This document shows, in pieces, positions 37,114-47,154 of a stretch of 64,000 bases of DNA (within the stretch, counting starts at the first letter, position 1; every line of letters starts with the position of its first letter). The stretch is from Lantana camara (Eukaryota > Streptophyta > Magnoliopsida > Lamiales > Verbenaceae). Position numbers and translations under genes: made by a program. The notes beneath the pieces were generated by a model that did no database searches, was not told the DNA's origin, and saw nothing but the letters and a program-made list of their open reading frames with translations. The stretch covers positions 57,107,001 to 57,171,000 of the forward strand of contig CM074864.1 of the NCBI GenBank assembly GCA_037501455.1, given 5' to 3'.

Positions 37114-39663
37114 TGTAACACCCCTTACACGTGGAGGTGCCACACCCCCGCACTATAGCCTCGATCCACGTATGAAATGGAAAGTCCATACATGAATCAA
37201 AACTATAGCGAACGGGTGACAATGCAATACCAACAAGCTAGGCGGGAACTAAACTATACATGCAATAAAATGAAGCGGAAGCACCGAATAATTCATCAGT
37301 ATAGGTAATACATATCTATCAATACATTATCATCTCTTGCATATTGTTCATAACAAAAGGGTCCAACATGTGACAGTAACGGTCATAACATAATACCAAA
37401 AGTTCTGTACACAAAATGAAATGCTAGACTCTGTGGAATGTGCGACCTGACTCGACTCCCGCCTAGCACACGACCGCTCTCAAGTACCTGAAAGGAGGGG
37501 TGTCAGTCCATGGAAGACTGAGTGAGGCAGTAATATATGTATAACACAAGTAACATGCACGTTGTGACCTCGGGTAATGTTTTTAACTATAAAAGTATTA
37601 TGAGTGAAAGTATAATATCCATCGCCCGGGATTACAATCATCAAATTTATTAATTTAAAGTTCATATTATTGATACGTGGCCCTGGCGAGTGAGGTCTTT
37701 CCAACCTTACACCAATAGTGAATCATTACCAGCTAGTTGGAGTATCATGTGATCAAGCAATTCAGTTATGGTGTACACGTATTCATTTCAGGAACTCCTT
37801 CACTCCGGGTGATGGCGGGTTTGCAAAGCCCTAACCATCCATGCTACGCACTTCAGGAACATGACTCCCACGTGCGGGATTCCGTCCTCCACCAACCTCC
37901 TGGTGGATTCAGGGGTCATCCCAGTGTTGAGGGGTGTGTACAGAGCTACCCGTCTGCCTGTTGCTTTCCCGGTTGACTCGTACACATACCCTCGGGCCCA
38001 ATGTGCTATCATGCTACTCGCCACTAAACAATCACGACATATTCACACTACATGCATTGCTTTGCATGATCATGCTAGTAATCGAACCACATGCATTGCT
38101 TTGCATGAGTCCGATTTGCTTGAATTTGTTTTAAACGTTTAGAAAGAATTTAAGAAAATAGGTAAATACCTTTTGGCTTGAAAGTTCACATAAAGGTTAT
38201 AGGGTATTATACAATTATTAACTAAACCTCACCTTTCTTGTGAAATGCGACAAGGATACGTTCTAGGGAGCTTGTCCCTCGTTCACGACCTCGTGACCTG
38301 TGCAAACACGACGTGTATACATGAGACATGACCTAAAATGGACCAAATATGACGAACGGCCAAACTGTATCGAGACAACCACGAAAATACAATGTGGCAT
38401 GATAACATGTTGTTTCACTACATATTAGCACATATTATAGCAATTCGGGGTCAAAGAAGTCGTTGGATCGAGGGGCTAAAATCGTAATTTTATGCAGAAT
38501 ATTTTGTTCTGCATGTCAGGTGGGAACGGCCGTTCCGGGTCCCTTTGTAAAATGGGAACGGTCGTTCCCGTTGCCCAGAAAACGCGGCAACGTTTTCCCC
38601 ATTTAACATGCGCCTTTGAGCTGGGAACGGCCCTTCCGCCGCAAGGCCAAAATGGGAACAGCCGTTCCCATGCTCGGCCGCCCTTGTATTTGAAAAGAGA
38701 TGGGAACGCCCGTTCCCATAAAGCCTTAAGGCTGGGAACGGTCGTTCCCAGTCTCTGCAACTGGAAAAACAGGGCAGAACAGGGGAAGCTCTCGGCAATG
38801 GCACCAAAACAACAACAAAAGCCAAGTTTGATCAATAAAGACATGAAATTCTGTAAATATACATGCATATATCTTCAATAAATGATAAGGTAACACTTAA
38901 ACACTTAAGCCAAGAAATATTATCAAGAATTCATGCTTCATGCTCATGATCATACTTGATCATTCAAGCTTAATTTCCATTAACTTCGTGAAGAAATCAT
39001 TCCATAATTCATGATATAATCTCATATTCATGCTTTCATCTATAAATAATCCATCTAGCATCAAACTCTCAAACCCTAGCTCAATCAAACATGGTTAAAA
39101 TCATGAATTCATGCAACCAACCTTAAAATGGAAAGAAATGGAGAAGGTGGGCGAAGGAGATGATCAAACTCCCAAAACTTGGATGGTTTCTTGAAATCTT
39201 GGATGAAAATGAAGAAATTCTTCTCTTCCCTTTTTCCTTGGAACCACCGAGAGCAAGAAGCAATGTGTTCATATGGTTTTGGATGAAATTTTGATCTTGG
39301 AAGCTTATGGAAATTGATATAACGTGATTCATCCATGGAAATGTGTGAAATTGCTCAATTCGCCAATTAATCCTTCAAGTGCTTAAGTTATGCAATTGAG
39401 TAAACATGGTTTTAAACTATGCTCAATTTGGTCCTAAAAAGATCTTGCAATTAGGTCCCTAATGTTTTTAAAATGAATATTTAGGGACAATTTGGTAATT
39501 TGAAACACTCTCGGTATTGATTTCATGCAATAACTATTTTCCGTGTCATGAAATGATATTTTCAATGATATTAATTCAAGTAATTCATATAAATAATGCT
39601 TCAAGAATTTTGTAAAATTATAATGAAGCGTAAAAAGTTAATTAGAAAAATCGGGGCGTTACA
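37114..39663 (-). mobile_element. 3' LTR of the gag-only element
   Basis: 2,550 bp, exactly the length of the other LTR. It has the six-dyad array and, beside it, a hairpin with arms ATGCAGAA and TTCTGCAT (38493-38515). Most differences from the 5' LTR are C/T or G/A changes. Confidence 0.95.
38522..38749. repeat. Six-dyad array, GGGAACG type (3' LTR)
   Basis: Dyads have centres near 38529, 38561, 38630, 38661, 38709 and 38741; spacings 32, 69, 31, 48 and 32 bp. Type sequence GGGAACGGCCGTTCCC. Some copies have a changed arm or core base, e.g. GGGAACAGCCGTTCCC at 38654. Confidence 0.9.
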
Positions 39664-39677
39664 ATTCTCCCCCCTTA
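39664..39677 (-). promoter_or_regulatory. Polypurine tract of the gag-only element
   Basis: On the minus strand AAGGGGGGAGAAT directly precedes the TGTAACGCCCC of the 3' LTR. Confidence 0.9.
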
Positions 39678-39680
39678 AAA

Positions 39681-39859
39681 GGACCTGGTCCCCAGGTCCA
39701 CTTTCGAGTTTGCAAATAGTGTACGAGCTATAGGAGAATCCTGTCTCTTAAACATGAATGAAAGAACCCCGTCTTTCGATAAAATGAGAAAGCCCCGTTT
39801 CTCATCAAGGAAGAAGAGAGCCCCGTCTCTCAACAAGAAAGGAGAGAACCCCGTCTCTC
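39681..39859 (-). repeat. Tandem hairpin array in the 3' untranslated region
   Basis: A hairpin with arms GGACCTGG/CCAGGTCC (39681-39699) is followed by five hairpins starting near 39732, 39760, 39785, 39816 and 39842. Stems differ (AGGAGA/TCTCTT, GAAAG/CTTTC, TGAGAAA/TTTCTCA, GAGAG/CTCTC, GAGAG/CTCTC) but each pairs with itself, and four of the five loops contain CCCCG (CGGGG in the element's RNA); the first has ATCCTG. Confidence 0.8.
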
Positions 39860-40093
39860 GACAGGTACCAAGTAGTAATCCAAAACAATGCTGGAAACAT
39901 TTATCACAAAAGAGGCAAGTCGTCACGCCAATCACATCTATTTATCTTTCACACTGAAGCACATTGTTGCTAGCAATAATTTCATTAATAATAAAATTCA
40001 TGATGCTCGTGATATGCATGTTTAATGATACCGTTCACCGTTGAAGTTGCTATGAATGTAGTTGATACCTCGGACTATTCTTGTTCTTTCTCT

Positions 40094-41137
40094 TCACCTT
40101 GGACACATATTTGCTTGATGTTCTTTACTCCCGCATCTCATACATAGATTTAACCGTTCCCGACAAGTCTCGTAGGTATGATTATCGCGCCCACAATATG
40201 TGCAAAGAATCTTTCCTGACTGTGATGGCGAAGTCATAGTAGAAGCACTCCCTGAAACTGATTTATTATTCTGCGACTTCTTCTTTTTAGGTCTTTCCGG
40301 GGATGGTAGAACCGAGTCACTTATGGACCTTTTCATTATATTAGAATCTGGTCTTGATCCTGAGACTAAGTCCTGTTCGAGGGGAGGAACAGGCCTTCTT
40401 GCGTTGTCCGAATCCTCAACCTTTAACGCCTTCGCAGTAGCTTTGGCCCAAGTACTTGTATTAGCGGCTTTCAAAGCATCTTGTATTTCCGGTTTGAGTC
40501 CTTGCACAAATTGCATTGCTTTGTGGAAATCGTCACTCGCTATGTTGGGTGCATAGCGAGATAAGCGTTTGAATTCCGCTATGTACTCACCCACCGATCT
40601 TCCTTCTTGCTTTAATTCGGTAAATTCCCTCAACCTCCGAGTACGTGAAGCTGGAGGAATAAATTTGTTTCTGAATTCTCTAACAAATACTTCCCAATTG
40701 ATAGTTTCTCCGGCAGCCTCTAATACGATCTGAATACTTTCCCACCAGGAGTAAGCTTCGCCCTGAATCAAAGTGAGAGTGCAGCGGGCTTTTTCCTGGG
40801 AGTCACAAGGAATGAGTTGCCAAATCCTATCAATCTCTTTGAGCCACATTTCAGCCTGAATGTCATGACCCTTGTAGAACTTCGGGGGTTGTTGGTTCTG
40901 AAATTCTCGAAGTATAGCAGAAATAGGGTTACCCGGTGGTGCTATCTGCGTAGGGGGTACGGGAGGAACCCTTTCCTGTATCCTCTGATCGATCAACCCT
41001 ACCACGGTGTTCATAAAATCCTGGGGCTGGGCTTGAGGAGGTGGAGAAGGGGATGACTCCTCATGACGATGGTAGCGGCGGTGATGATGATGCCTATGTC
41101 TCGGGGACCGGTCACGATGATGTTTACCATGATCCAT
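40094..41137 (-). CDS. Gag protein of the gag-only element, intact, 347 aa
   Basis: Ty3/gypsy gag. Residues 1-25 are His/Arg-rich (RHRHHHHRRYHRHEES), then a Pro-rich linker, then the capsid-type retrotrans_gag domain (about 65-215: FQNQQPPKFYKGHDIQAEMW, GEAYSWWESI, FIPPASRTRRLREFTELKQE, VGEYIAEFKRLSRYAPN). A basic segment (PERPKKKKSQNNK) precedes two CCHC zinc knuckles at the C-terminus (CTYCGRDNHTYETC and CMRCGSKEHQANMC), which bind genomic RNA. The ORF ends just after the second knuckle, where protease would begin in an autonomous relative. The ATG lies ~240 bp after the PBS. An undamaged frame in a young element suggests recent selection on gag. Confidence 0.93.
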   Translation of the reverse strand: MDHGKHHRDRSPRHRHHHHRRYHRHEESSPSPPPQAQPQDFMNTVVGLIDQRIQERVPPVPPTQIAPPGNPISAILREFQNQQPPKFYKGHDIQAEMWLKEIDRIWQLIPCDSQEKARCTLTLIQGEAYSWWESIQIVLEAAGETINWEVFVREFRNKFIPPASRTRRLREFTELKQEGRSVGEYIAEFKRLSRYAPNIASDDFHKAMQFVQGLKPEIQDALKAANTSTWAKATAKALKVEDSDNARRPVPPLEQDLVSGSRPDSNIMKRSISDSVLPSPERPKKKKSQNNKSVSGSASTMTSPSQSGKILCTYCGRDNHTYETCRERLNLCMRCGSKEHQANMCPR

Positions 41138-41374
41138 CCTGAAATGAGATCACTATACATGCATGGTTTGGTTAATAGATGCAAAATGTGTGCAAATAAT
41201 TTCATAAAGTTAATGCAGCACACATTTCAAAGAACCTCGGAAATTCAAATAATTCAAGAATCAAGTAATTCACATAATTTCATTAAACACCAACTTCTCA
41301 CGTAACAAGTAATCCTATGCCGTTCGACCTAGACTTGACACGACACGACACTAGAACCTCGGTTTTGCAACCGG

Positions 41375-41386
41375 GCTCTGATACCA
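41375..41386 (-). promoter_or_regulatory. Primer-binding site, initiator-Met tRNA type
   Basis: The minus strand reads TGGTATCAGAGC, seven bases after the 5' LTR end. This is the classic complement of the plant initiator methionine tRNA 3' end. Confidence 0.95.
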
Positions 41387-41393
41387 CCTTAGA

Positions 41394-43943
41394 TGTAACA
41401 CCCCTTACACGTGGAGGTGCCACACCCCCGCACTATAGCCTCGATCCACGTATGAAATGGAAAGTCCATACATGAATCAAAACTATAGCGAACGGGTGAC
41501 AATGCAATACCAACAAGCTAGGCGGGAACTAAACTATACATGCAATAAAATGAAGCGGAAGCACCGAATAATTCATCAGTATAGGTAATACATATCTATC
41601 AATACATTATCATCTCTTGCATATTGTTCATAACAAAAGGGTCCAACATGTGACAGTAACGGTCATAACATAATACCAAAAGTTCTTTACACAAAATGAA
41701 ATGCTAGACTCTGTGGAATGTGCGACCTGACTCGACTCCCGCCTAGCACACGACCGCTCTCAAGTACCTGAAAGGAGGGGTGTCAGTCCATGGAAGACTG
41801 AGTGAGGCAGTAATATATGTATAACACAAGTAACATGCACGTTGTGACCTCGGGTAATGTTTTTAACTATAAAAGTAATATGAGTGAAAGTATAATATCC
41901 ATCGCCCGGGGTTACAATCATCAAATTTATTAATTTAAAGTTCATATTATTGATACGTGGCCCTGGCGAGTGGGGGCTTTCCAACCTTACACCAATAGTG
42001 AATCATTACCAGCTAGTTGGAGTATCATGTGATCAAGCAATTCAGTTATGGTGTACACGTATTCATTTCAGGAACTCCTTCACTCCGGGTGATGGCGGGT
42101 TTGCAACGCCCTAACCATCCATGCTACGCACGTCAGGAACATGACTCCCACGTGCGGGATTCCTTCCTCCACCAACCTCCTGGTGGATTCAGGGGTCATC
42201 CCAGTGTTGAGGGGTGTGTACAGAGCTACCCGTCAGCCCGTTGCTTTCCCGGTTAACTCGTACACATACCCTCGGGCCCAATGTGCTATCATGCTACTCG
42301 CCACTAAACAATCACGACATATTCACGCTACATGCATTGCTTTGCATGATCATGCTAGTAATCGAACCACATGCATTGCTTTGCATGAGTCCGATTTGCT
42401 TGAATTTGTTTTAAACGTTTAGAAAGAATTTAAGAAAATAGGTAAATACCTTTTGGCTTGAAAGTTCACATAAAGGTTATAGGGTATTATACAATTATTA
42501 ACTAAACCTCACCTTTCTTGTGAAATGCGACAAGGATACGTTCTAGGGAGCTTGTCCCTCGTTCACGACCTCGTGACCTGTGCAAACACGACGTGTATAC
42601 ATGAGACATGACCTAAAATGGACCAAATATGACGAACGGCCAAACTGTATCGAGACAACCACGAAAATACAATGTGGCATGATAACATGTTGTTTCACTA
42701 CATATTAGCACATATTATAGCAATTCGGGGTCAAAGAAGTCGTTGGATCGAGGGGCTAAAATCGCAATTTTATGCAGAATATTTTGTTCTGCATGTCAGG
42801 TGGGAACGACCGTTCCGGGTCCCTTTGTAAAATGGGAACGGTCGTTCCCGTTGCCCAGAAAACGTGGCAACGTTTTCCCCATTTAACATGCGCCTTTGAG
42901 CTGGGAACGGCCCTTCTGGCGCAAGGCCAAAATGGGAACGGCCGTTCCCATGCTCGGCCGCCCTTGTATTTGAAAAGAGATGGGAACGCCCGTTCCTATA
43001 AAGCCTTAAGGCTGGGAACGGTCGTTCCCAGTCTCTGCAACTGGAAAAACAGGGCAGAACAGGGGAAGCTCTCGGCAATGGCACCAAAACAACAACAAAA
43101 GCCAAGTTTGATCAATAAAGACATGAAATTCTGTAAATATACATGCATATATCTTCAATAAATGATAAGGTAACACTTAAACACTTAAGCCAAGAAATAT
43201 TATCAAGAATTCATGCTTCATGCTCATGATCATACTTGATCATTCAAGCTTAATTTCCATTAACTTCGTGAAGAAATCATTCCATAATTCATGATATAAT
43301 CTCATATTCATGCTTTCATCTATAAATAATCCATCTAGCATCAAACTCTCAAACCCTAGCTCAATCAAACATGGTTAAAATCATGAATTCATGCAACCAA
43401 CCTTAAAATGGAAAGAAATGGAGAAGGTGGGCGAAGGAGATGATCAAACTCCCAAAACTTGGATGGTTTCTTGAAATCTTGGATGAAAATGAAGAAATTC
43501 TTCTCTTCCCTTTTTCCTTGGAACCACCGAGAGCAAGAAGCAATGTGTTCATATGGTTTTGGATGAAATTTTGATCTTGGAAGCTTATGGAAATTGATAT
43601 AACGTGATTCATCCATGGAAATGTGTGAAATTGCTCAATTCGCCAATTAATCCTTCAAGTGCTTAAGTTATGCAATTGAGTAAACATGGTTTTAAACTAT
43701 GCTCAATTTGGTCCTGAAAAGATCTTGCAATTAGGTCCCTAATGTTTTTAAAATGAATATTTAGGGACAATTTGGTAATTTGAAACACTCTCGGTATTGA
43801 TTTCATGCAATAACTATTTTCCGTGTCATGAAATGATATTTTCAATGATATTAATTCAAGTAATTCATATAAATAATGCTTCAAGAATTTTGTAAAATTA
43901 TAATGAAGCGTAAAAAGTTAATTAGAAAAATCGGGGTGTTACA
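41394..43943 (-). mobile_element. 5' LTR of the gag-only element
   Basis: 2,550 bp, offset 4,280 bp from its partner. It contains the second copy of the dyad array. Confidence 0.95.
42802..43029. repeat. Six-dyad array, GGGAACG type (5' LTR)
   Basis: Same six positions as in the 3' LTR. It differs at single bases: dyad 1 has GGGAACGACCGTTCC and dyad 4 has the perfect GGGAACGGCCGTTCCC. Confidence 0.9.
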
Positions 43944-43948
43944 TCAAG

Positions 43949-44843
43949 GGTTGTGACAAAGATTTTAGCCCAAATATCGGGCGAGTGACTGAACATGCTC
44001 AGTTGCATTTCGAGACGGGACACATGCTTCTCCGGATCAGTCGACCCATTGTACGTGGGCAGACCGGTGGGGATCTTTTCATCGGTGGTAGTCTCGATGA
44101 TTGCATCGCAGAACGGAGACTGAGCCTCTCTGTCGCTGCGGTATCTCCAAGGTCGTGCTGGTCGTTGGGCCGATAGTGGATGCCGAGGGGATCTAGATCG
44201 ATCGCCCCTGGTAGAATGAGACCGGCTGGGAGAGCGATTGTGTGATCCTTGGCTCTCACTTTGTTGTCGACTGGGGCGCGGAGGAATTTGATTCCTTTGG
44301 TCATTTGACTTTACAATGTGTCCCTTATTGGACCTTCGAATCTGGTTTTGTCGACCGTGTGGCCCGAGTCGGTCAAAGATTCCACTCGAACCGTGATGGG
44401 ATACGTCGCATTGAGATGCGTCACGTTCCTTCCGACAGTTGGATCGTCGAGGATGGCTATCTCTTCCTCGAGAGTGAGAGGGTCGAGATCTTTGCTGGGA
44501 GAGCGCTTGCCCTCGGTGGCTGACATTTCGATGTATCTGGGTGTCAGTGGGTGTCCTAGAATCGACCTCATCGTCCGGTCGAAATGACAAGTGATCTTGG
44601 ACCGGTCTCCTAGCACTCCCCTGGGCAGGCAGTGGTTGTTGATACTGAGGTTGGTGGTGTGCATTTTGTCCGAGTCGAGCCCAATATCCGACAGGCCTTT
44701 AGGTACTTGTCTAGCTCGGGCATCGAGTAGACCAGCTGGGGCGGGATGATTGTAGGTGCAGCGACTTGTAGAGGGATCTGAGGGATAACCTCTCGACCAT
44801 TCTCGTCAAAGAGGCGATTGCTTGTGAGATTGCGAGTAGTCAT
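43949..44843 (-). pseudogene. Tat gag (5' part), interrupted by the gag-only element
   Basis: Starts MTTRNLTSNRLFDENGREVI at 44843, about 25 bp after the PBS region. Frameshifts follow: the middle is open in another frame (EIAILDDPTVGRNVTHLN) and the end in a third (SRSPRHPLSAQRPARPWRYR, GLPTYNGSTDPEKHVSRLEM), the last being the start of the retrotrans_gag domain. The gag-only element is inserted right after this point; the frame resumes at 37108 if one TSD copy is discounted. Confidence 0.82.
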
Positions 44844-44867
44844 ATTCGATGGCCTGTCGTTGCGAGT

Positions 44868-44886
44868 TCCCACAGACGACACTAAA
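44868..44886 (-). promoter_or_regulatory. Degenerate PBS of the Tat element
   Basis: The minus strand reads TTTAGTGTCGTCTGTGGGAA next to the 5' LTR end. The intact version TTGGCGCCGTCTGTGGGAA is at 58370-58388 in the next element. Confidence 0.7.
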
Positions 44887-45465
44887 TGATCGAGCCAAAC
44901 CTCCGCTGGATGGTCGATCGGGAGATTAGACCGCGATCACTCTATTTGTTGAGGGGGAATCACCGCATCACCACTCGAAATCTGCACAGGTCGTGGCAAA
45001 CATGAGCTTCGAGGTCAACTCGAAGAAGGTGGGTGTGAGACCCGGGTTGACACTCCGACGCTCAAGTTAGGTTCGATGAAGATGATCGAAGGATTGTGCG
45101 GTGAAAAGAGTTAGGTGCCAAACTTACCGTACAATAAATGAAGGGAAGCTATATATACAGTGAAGAGAGAGAAGTTACCGCCTCGACGTGTCAGCGCAAG
45201 GAGTTGATAGGTGCCCCATTATGTCTGTGCATTAAATGCGTGGTCGGCCACTCAATTGGGTAGTGGTCAGTGGGCTGATGAGCTGGCCGGTCGAGGGATT
45301 TGGGTCGACGGAATTGCCCTGCGAGCCCGACTCGGGGTCGGCGGCTGAGGCGGTAAAATATGGCGGTAACTGACGGATCGACTAGTTGGTCGAAATGAGT
45401 GTCTTCGATCGTACAGGTGGAGCGATGTGACTGGTCCAACACGACAGCGAGTACGAACCACGTCA
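44887..45465 (-). mobile_element. 5' LTR of the Tat element, 579 bp
   Basis: On the minus strand from TGACGTGG (45465) to GATCA (44887). A minus-strand TATATATAGC near 45150 is a plausible sense TATA box. The right flank ATATA (45466-45470) would be the TSD; the other copy was lost in the deletion at 27.4 kb. Confidence 0.85.
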
Positions 45466-46422
45466 ATATACATATATTTTTTTAAAGTAATTATGGATCG
45501 CGAGTCGGGAAACAAAAATAATTTGGCTTGAGTTTGGTTCGTATGTGTCAGGAGCAAAATCAAGGCTCAGCTCGTTATTGTCGAATCCAAACTCGAGTTA
45601 TTTTGGAGCCAGCTCGCCATGCCTAGTGTAAATGTAGCAGTCATCATCTCCGGCATGTATAGGTTTTATTATGTTTGCATGAATTGAGAAAACTAATCTC
45701 TTTTTGATAGATTGCATATCCATGTATTATGCTTAAGGGCGATTTAGCTTGGTATTCTAAGGTTAGATTTATTTATTTATTACTATTATTATTATTATAA
45801 AAATGTAAATCTTCATATTTTTTCTGATTGTGAATTGACATAATTATTCATTATCTAACTTAATTATAATATTTATTTAGATAAAAAATAAATAATCAAT
45901 AAGCCCTTAATTAAATTTAATATATAAATAAAGTATATTTGCAACTATAAATAAATTACTTTTATATCCAAAATAATTATAGACTATTTTAGAAAAACTT
46001 AAAATAATATAGAAAAATATGTTTAAGCTATAATAATAAATATTTGTGAAATATATGAGAAAAAGTTAAAATTACAAAACATCTACTAAAAAGCATGTAC
46101 GTAATATTCTAAATGATATTTTTCACTAATTGGATATTTTCAACCTCCACTGTGAATTTGAAGGGTGAAATATATAAATAGATGATTCTTTATATTCCAT
46201 CTAATTATAAACTATTTTAAAAACAGTTTTATGCATGCAATGTATGCACACTTTAGTAGTATAAGCTAGACGCGCGGTGGACCCCTTAATTACTCAGAAA
46301 TTGTTTGTACATGCACATATTAAAATTTTTTTAAATACCCCACTACACTTGTTTACTCCATTGGATAGTCCACAAGGTATTTAGTCAGAATTTCACTCAT
46401 GTTTACTATAGAAGATACTTAC
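45466..46422 (+). repeat. Host sequence copy A, right part
   Basis: Blocks such as AAGGCTCAGCTCGTTATTGT, CCTAGTGTAAATGTAGCAGT, TTTGCATGAATTGAGAAAAC and GGTATTCTAAGGTTAGATTT match 60020-60800 in order. Similarity fades after about 45860; the rest is AT-rich with no gene. Confidence 0.75.
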
Positions 46423-46957
46423 TGATACGTTCTAGCCCAAACCCTTAATGATTAATCCTCCTTTCTCAAGGATCTTATCGAAGTAAGCCAGAGTTTAGGA
46501 GAGATCAACCAAGAGATCAGACCAAAAAGCTTGGATCGTCATATCTCAAGGGTCGTTTATATAGAATATCGGACTTAGAGTTTTAGTCATTCACGTTACC
46601 TTCTCTTCTATTCGATTTGTTATGATCTTACTAGATTCTTTCATATCTTATTTAGTTGTGACTTGCTCGGCACTCCTCTAGATATCTTTCTGCTCCACGG
46701 TCTTCTATCAGCTCATTATACTTGCGAGCTGATTCGTCTGTTCGTTTATTCTCTTCTGCTAGCCTGTTCTTAGCCAACTCTTCTATTCGTGCTGTGCTAT
46801 TGAATTGAGCTTTGGCGTTATCCGAATGCAGCTCGTCGTTCCCCAACTCGCAATTTGTAAGATTCGAGCTCCCCCACACAGCTCGTAGTAAGCTAGTTCT
46901 CCTCAGTCTAACTCTCATAAGGCTGGCCACGTGTCCTGGGTGGGTAGGGCTCCATCA
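46423..46957 (-). mobile_element. 3' LTR of the 12.5-kb element
   Basis: 535 bp; minus strand TGATGGAGCC to CGTATCA. It lacks two short blocks (about 20 bp each) present in the 5' LTR, both next to GCGAGC motifs. Confidence 0.9.
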
Positions 46958-46971
46958 CTACTCCCCCCCCT
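46958..46971 (-). promoter_or_regulatory. Polypurine tract of the 12.5-kb element
   Basis: Minus strand TAGGGGGGGGAGTAG directly before the TGATGG of the 3' LTR. Confidence 0.9.
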
Positions 46972-47154
46972 AAGTCCGGACAAGGTATCCATGCCTGGGC
47001 CGGATAAATGTCATTGTGGCCAGCTAACATGACTCTCCTTGAAAAGCAAATAATTTAGCATTGTGTCAACGAGCACTCAGCTCGCCATAGCTCGCAACCC
47101 ATGGCTGCCACTCCTCTCAACCCATGCTCTTTCTTGACGAGCAAAGACATATGC

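Larger units (their letters stand above)
37114..43943 (-). mobile_element. Young gag-only LTR retrotransposon (TR-GAG-like), 6,830 bp
   Basis: Two LTRs of 2,550 bp each flank only 1,730 bp. TSD TCAAG at 37109-37113 and 43944-43948. LTRs start TGTAACACCCC (minus strand) and end GGGGTGTTACA. PBS, an intact gag and a polypurine tract are present; protease, RT, RNase H and integrase are absent. This fits the TR-GAG class of non-autonomous elements, mobilised in trans by a relative. I counted about 21 LTR-LTR differences by eye (~0.8%), so it inserted recently. It sits inside the Tat gag gene. Confidence 0.93.
27388..45465 (-). mobile_element. Ty3/gypsy Tat-lineage retrotransposon, degenerate, with nested insertions
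   Basis: Read on the minus strand: 5' LTR (45465-44887), PBS, gag, protease, RT, two RNase H-like domains, integrase, then an extra ORF on the opposite strand, then a truncated 3' LTR. A second, archaeal-type RNase H after the usual one, a DNGSS protease site and an antisense ORF between pol and the 3' LTR are traits known for Tat-lineage elements. Many stops and frameshifts mean it is not autonomous. It hosts a MULE-like element (31045-31986) and a gag-only LTR element (37114-43943). Confidence 0.88.

Noticed and set aside
38490..38881. Overlapping long reading frames on both strands in the LTRs (also at 42770-43161 and 7072-7382)
   Set aside because: They arise from the GC-rich dyad array, are not conserved as protein between LTRs, and lie in LTR sequence.
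37114..43943. Retrozyme (hammerhead-containing non-autonomous LTR element)
   Set aside because: LTRs are far longer than retrozyme LTRs, a gag gene is present, and I saw no hammerhead core.
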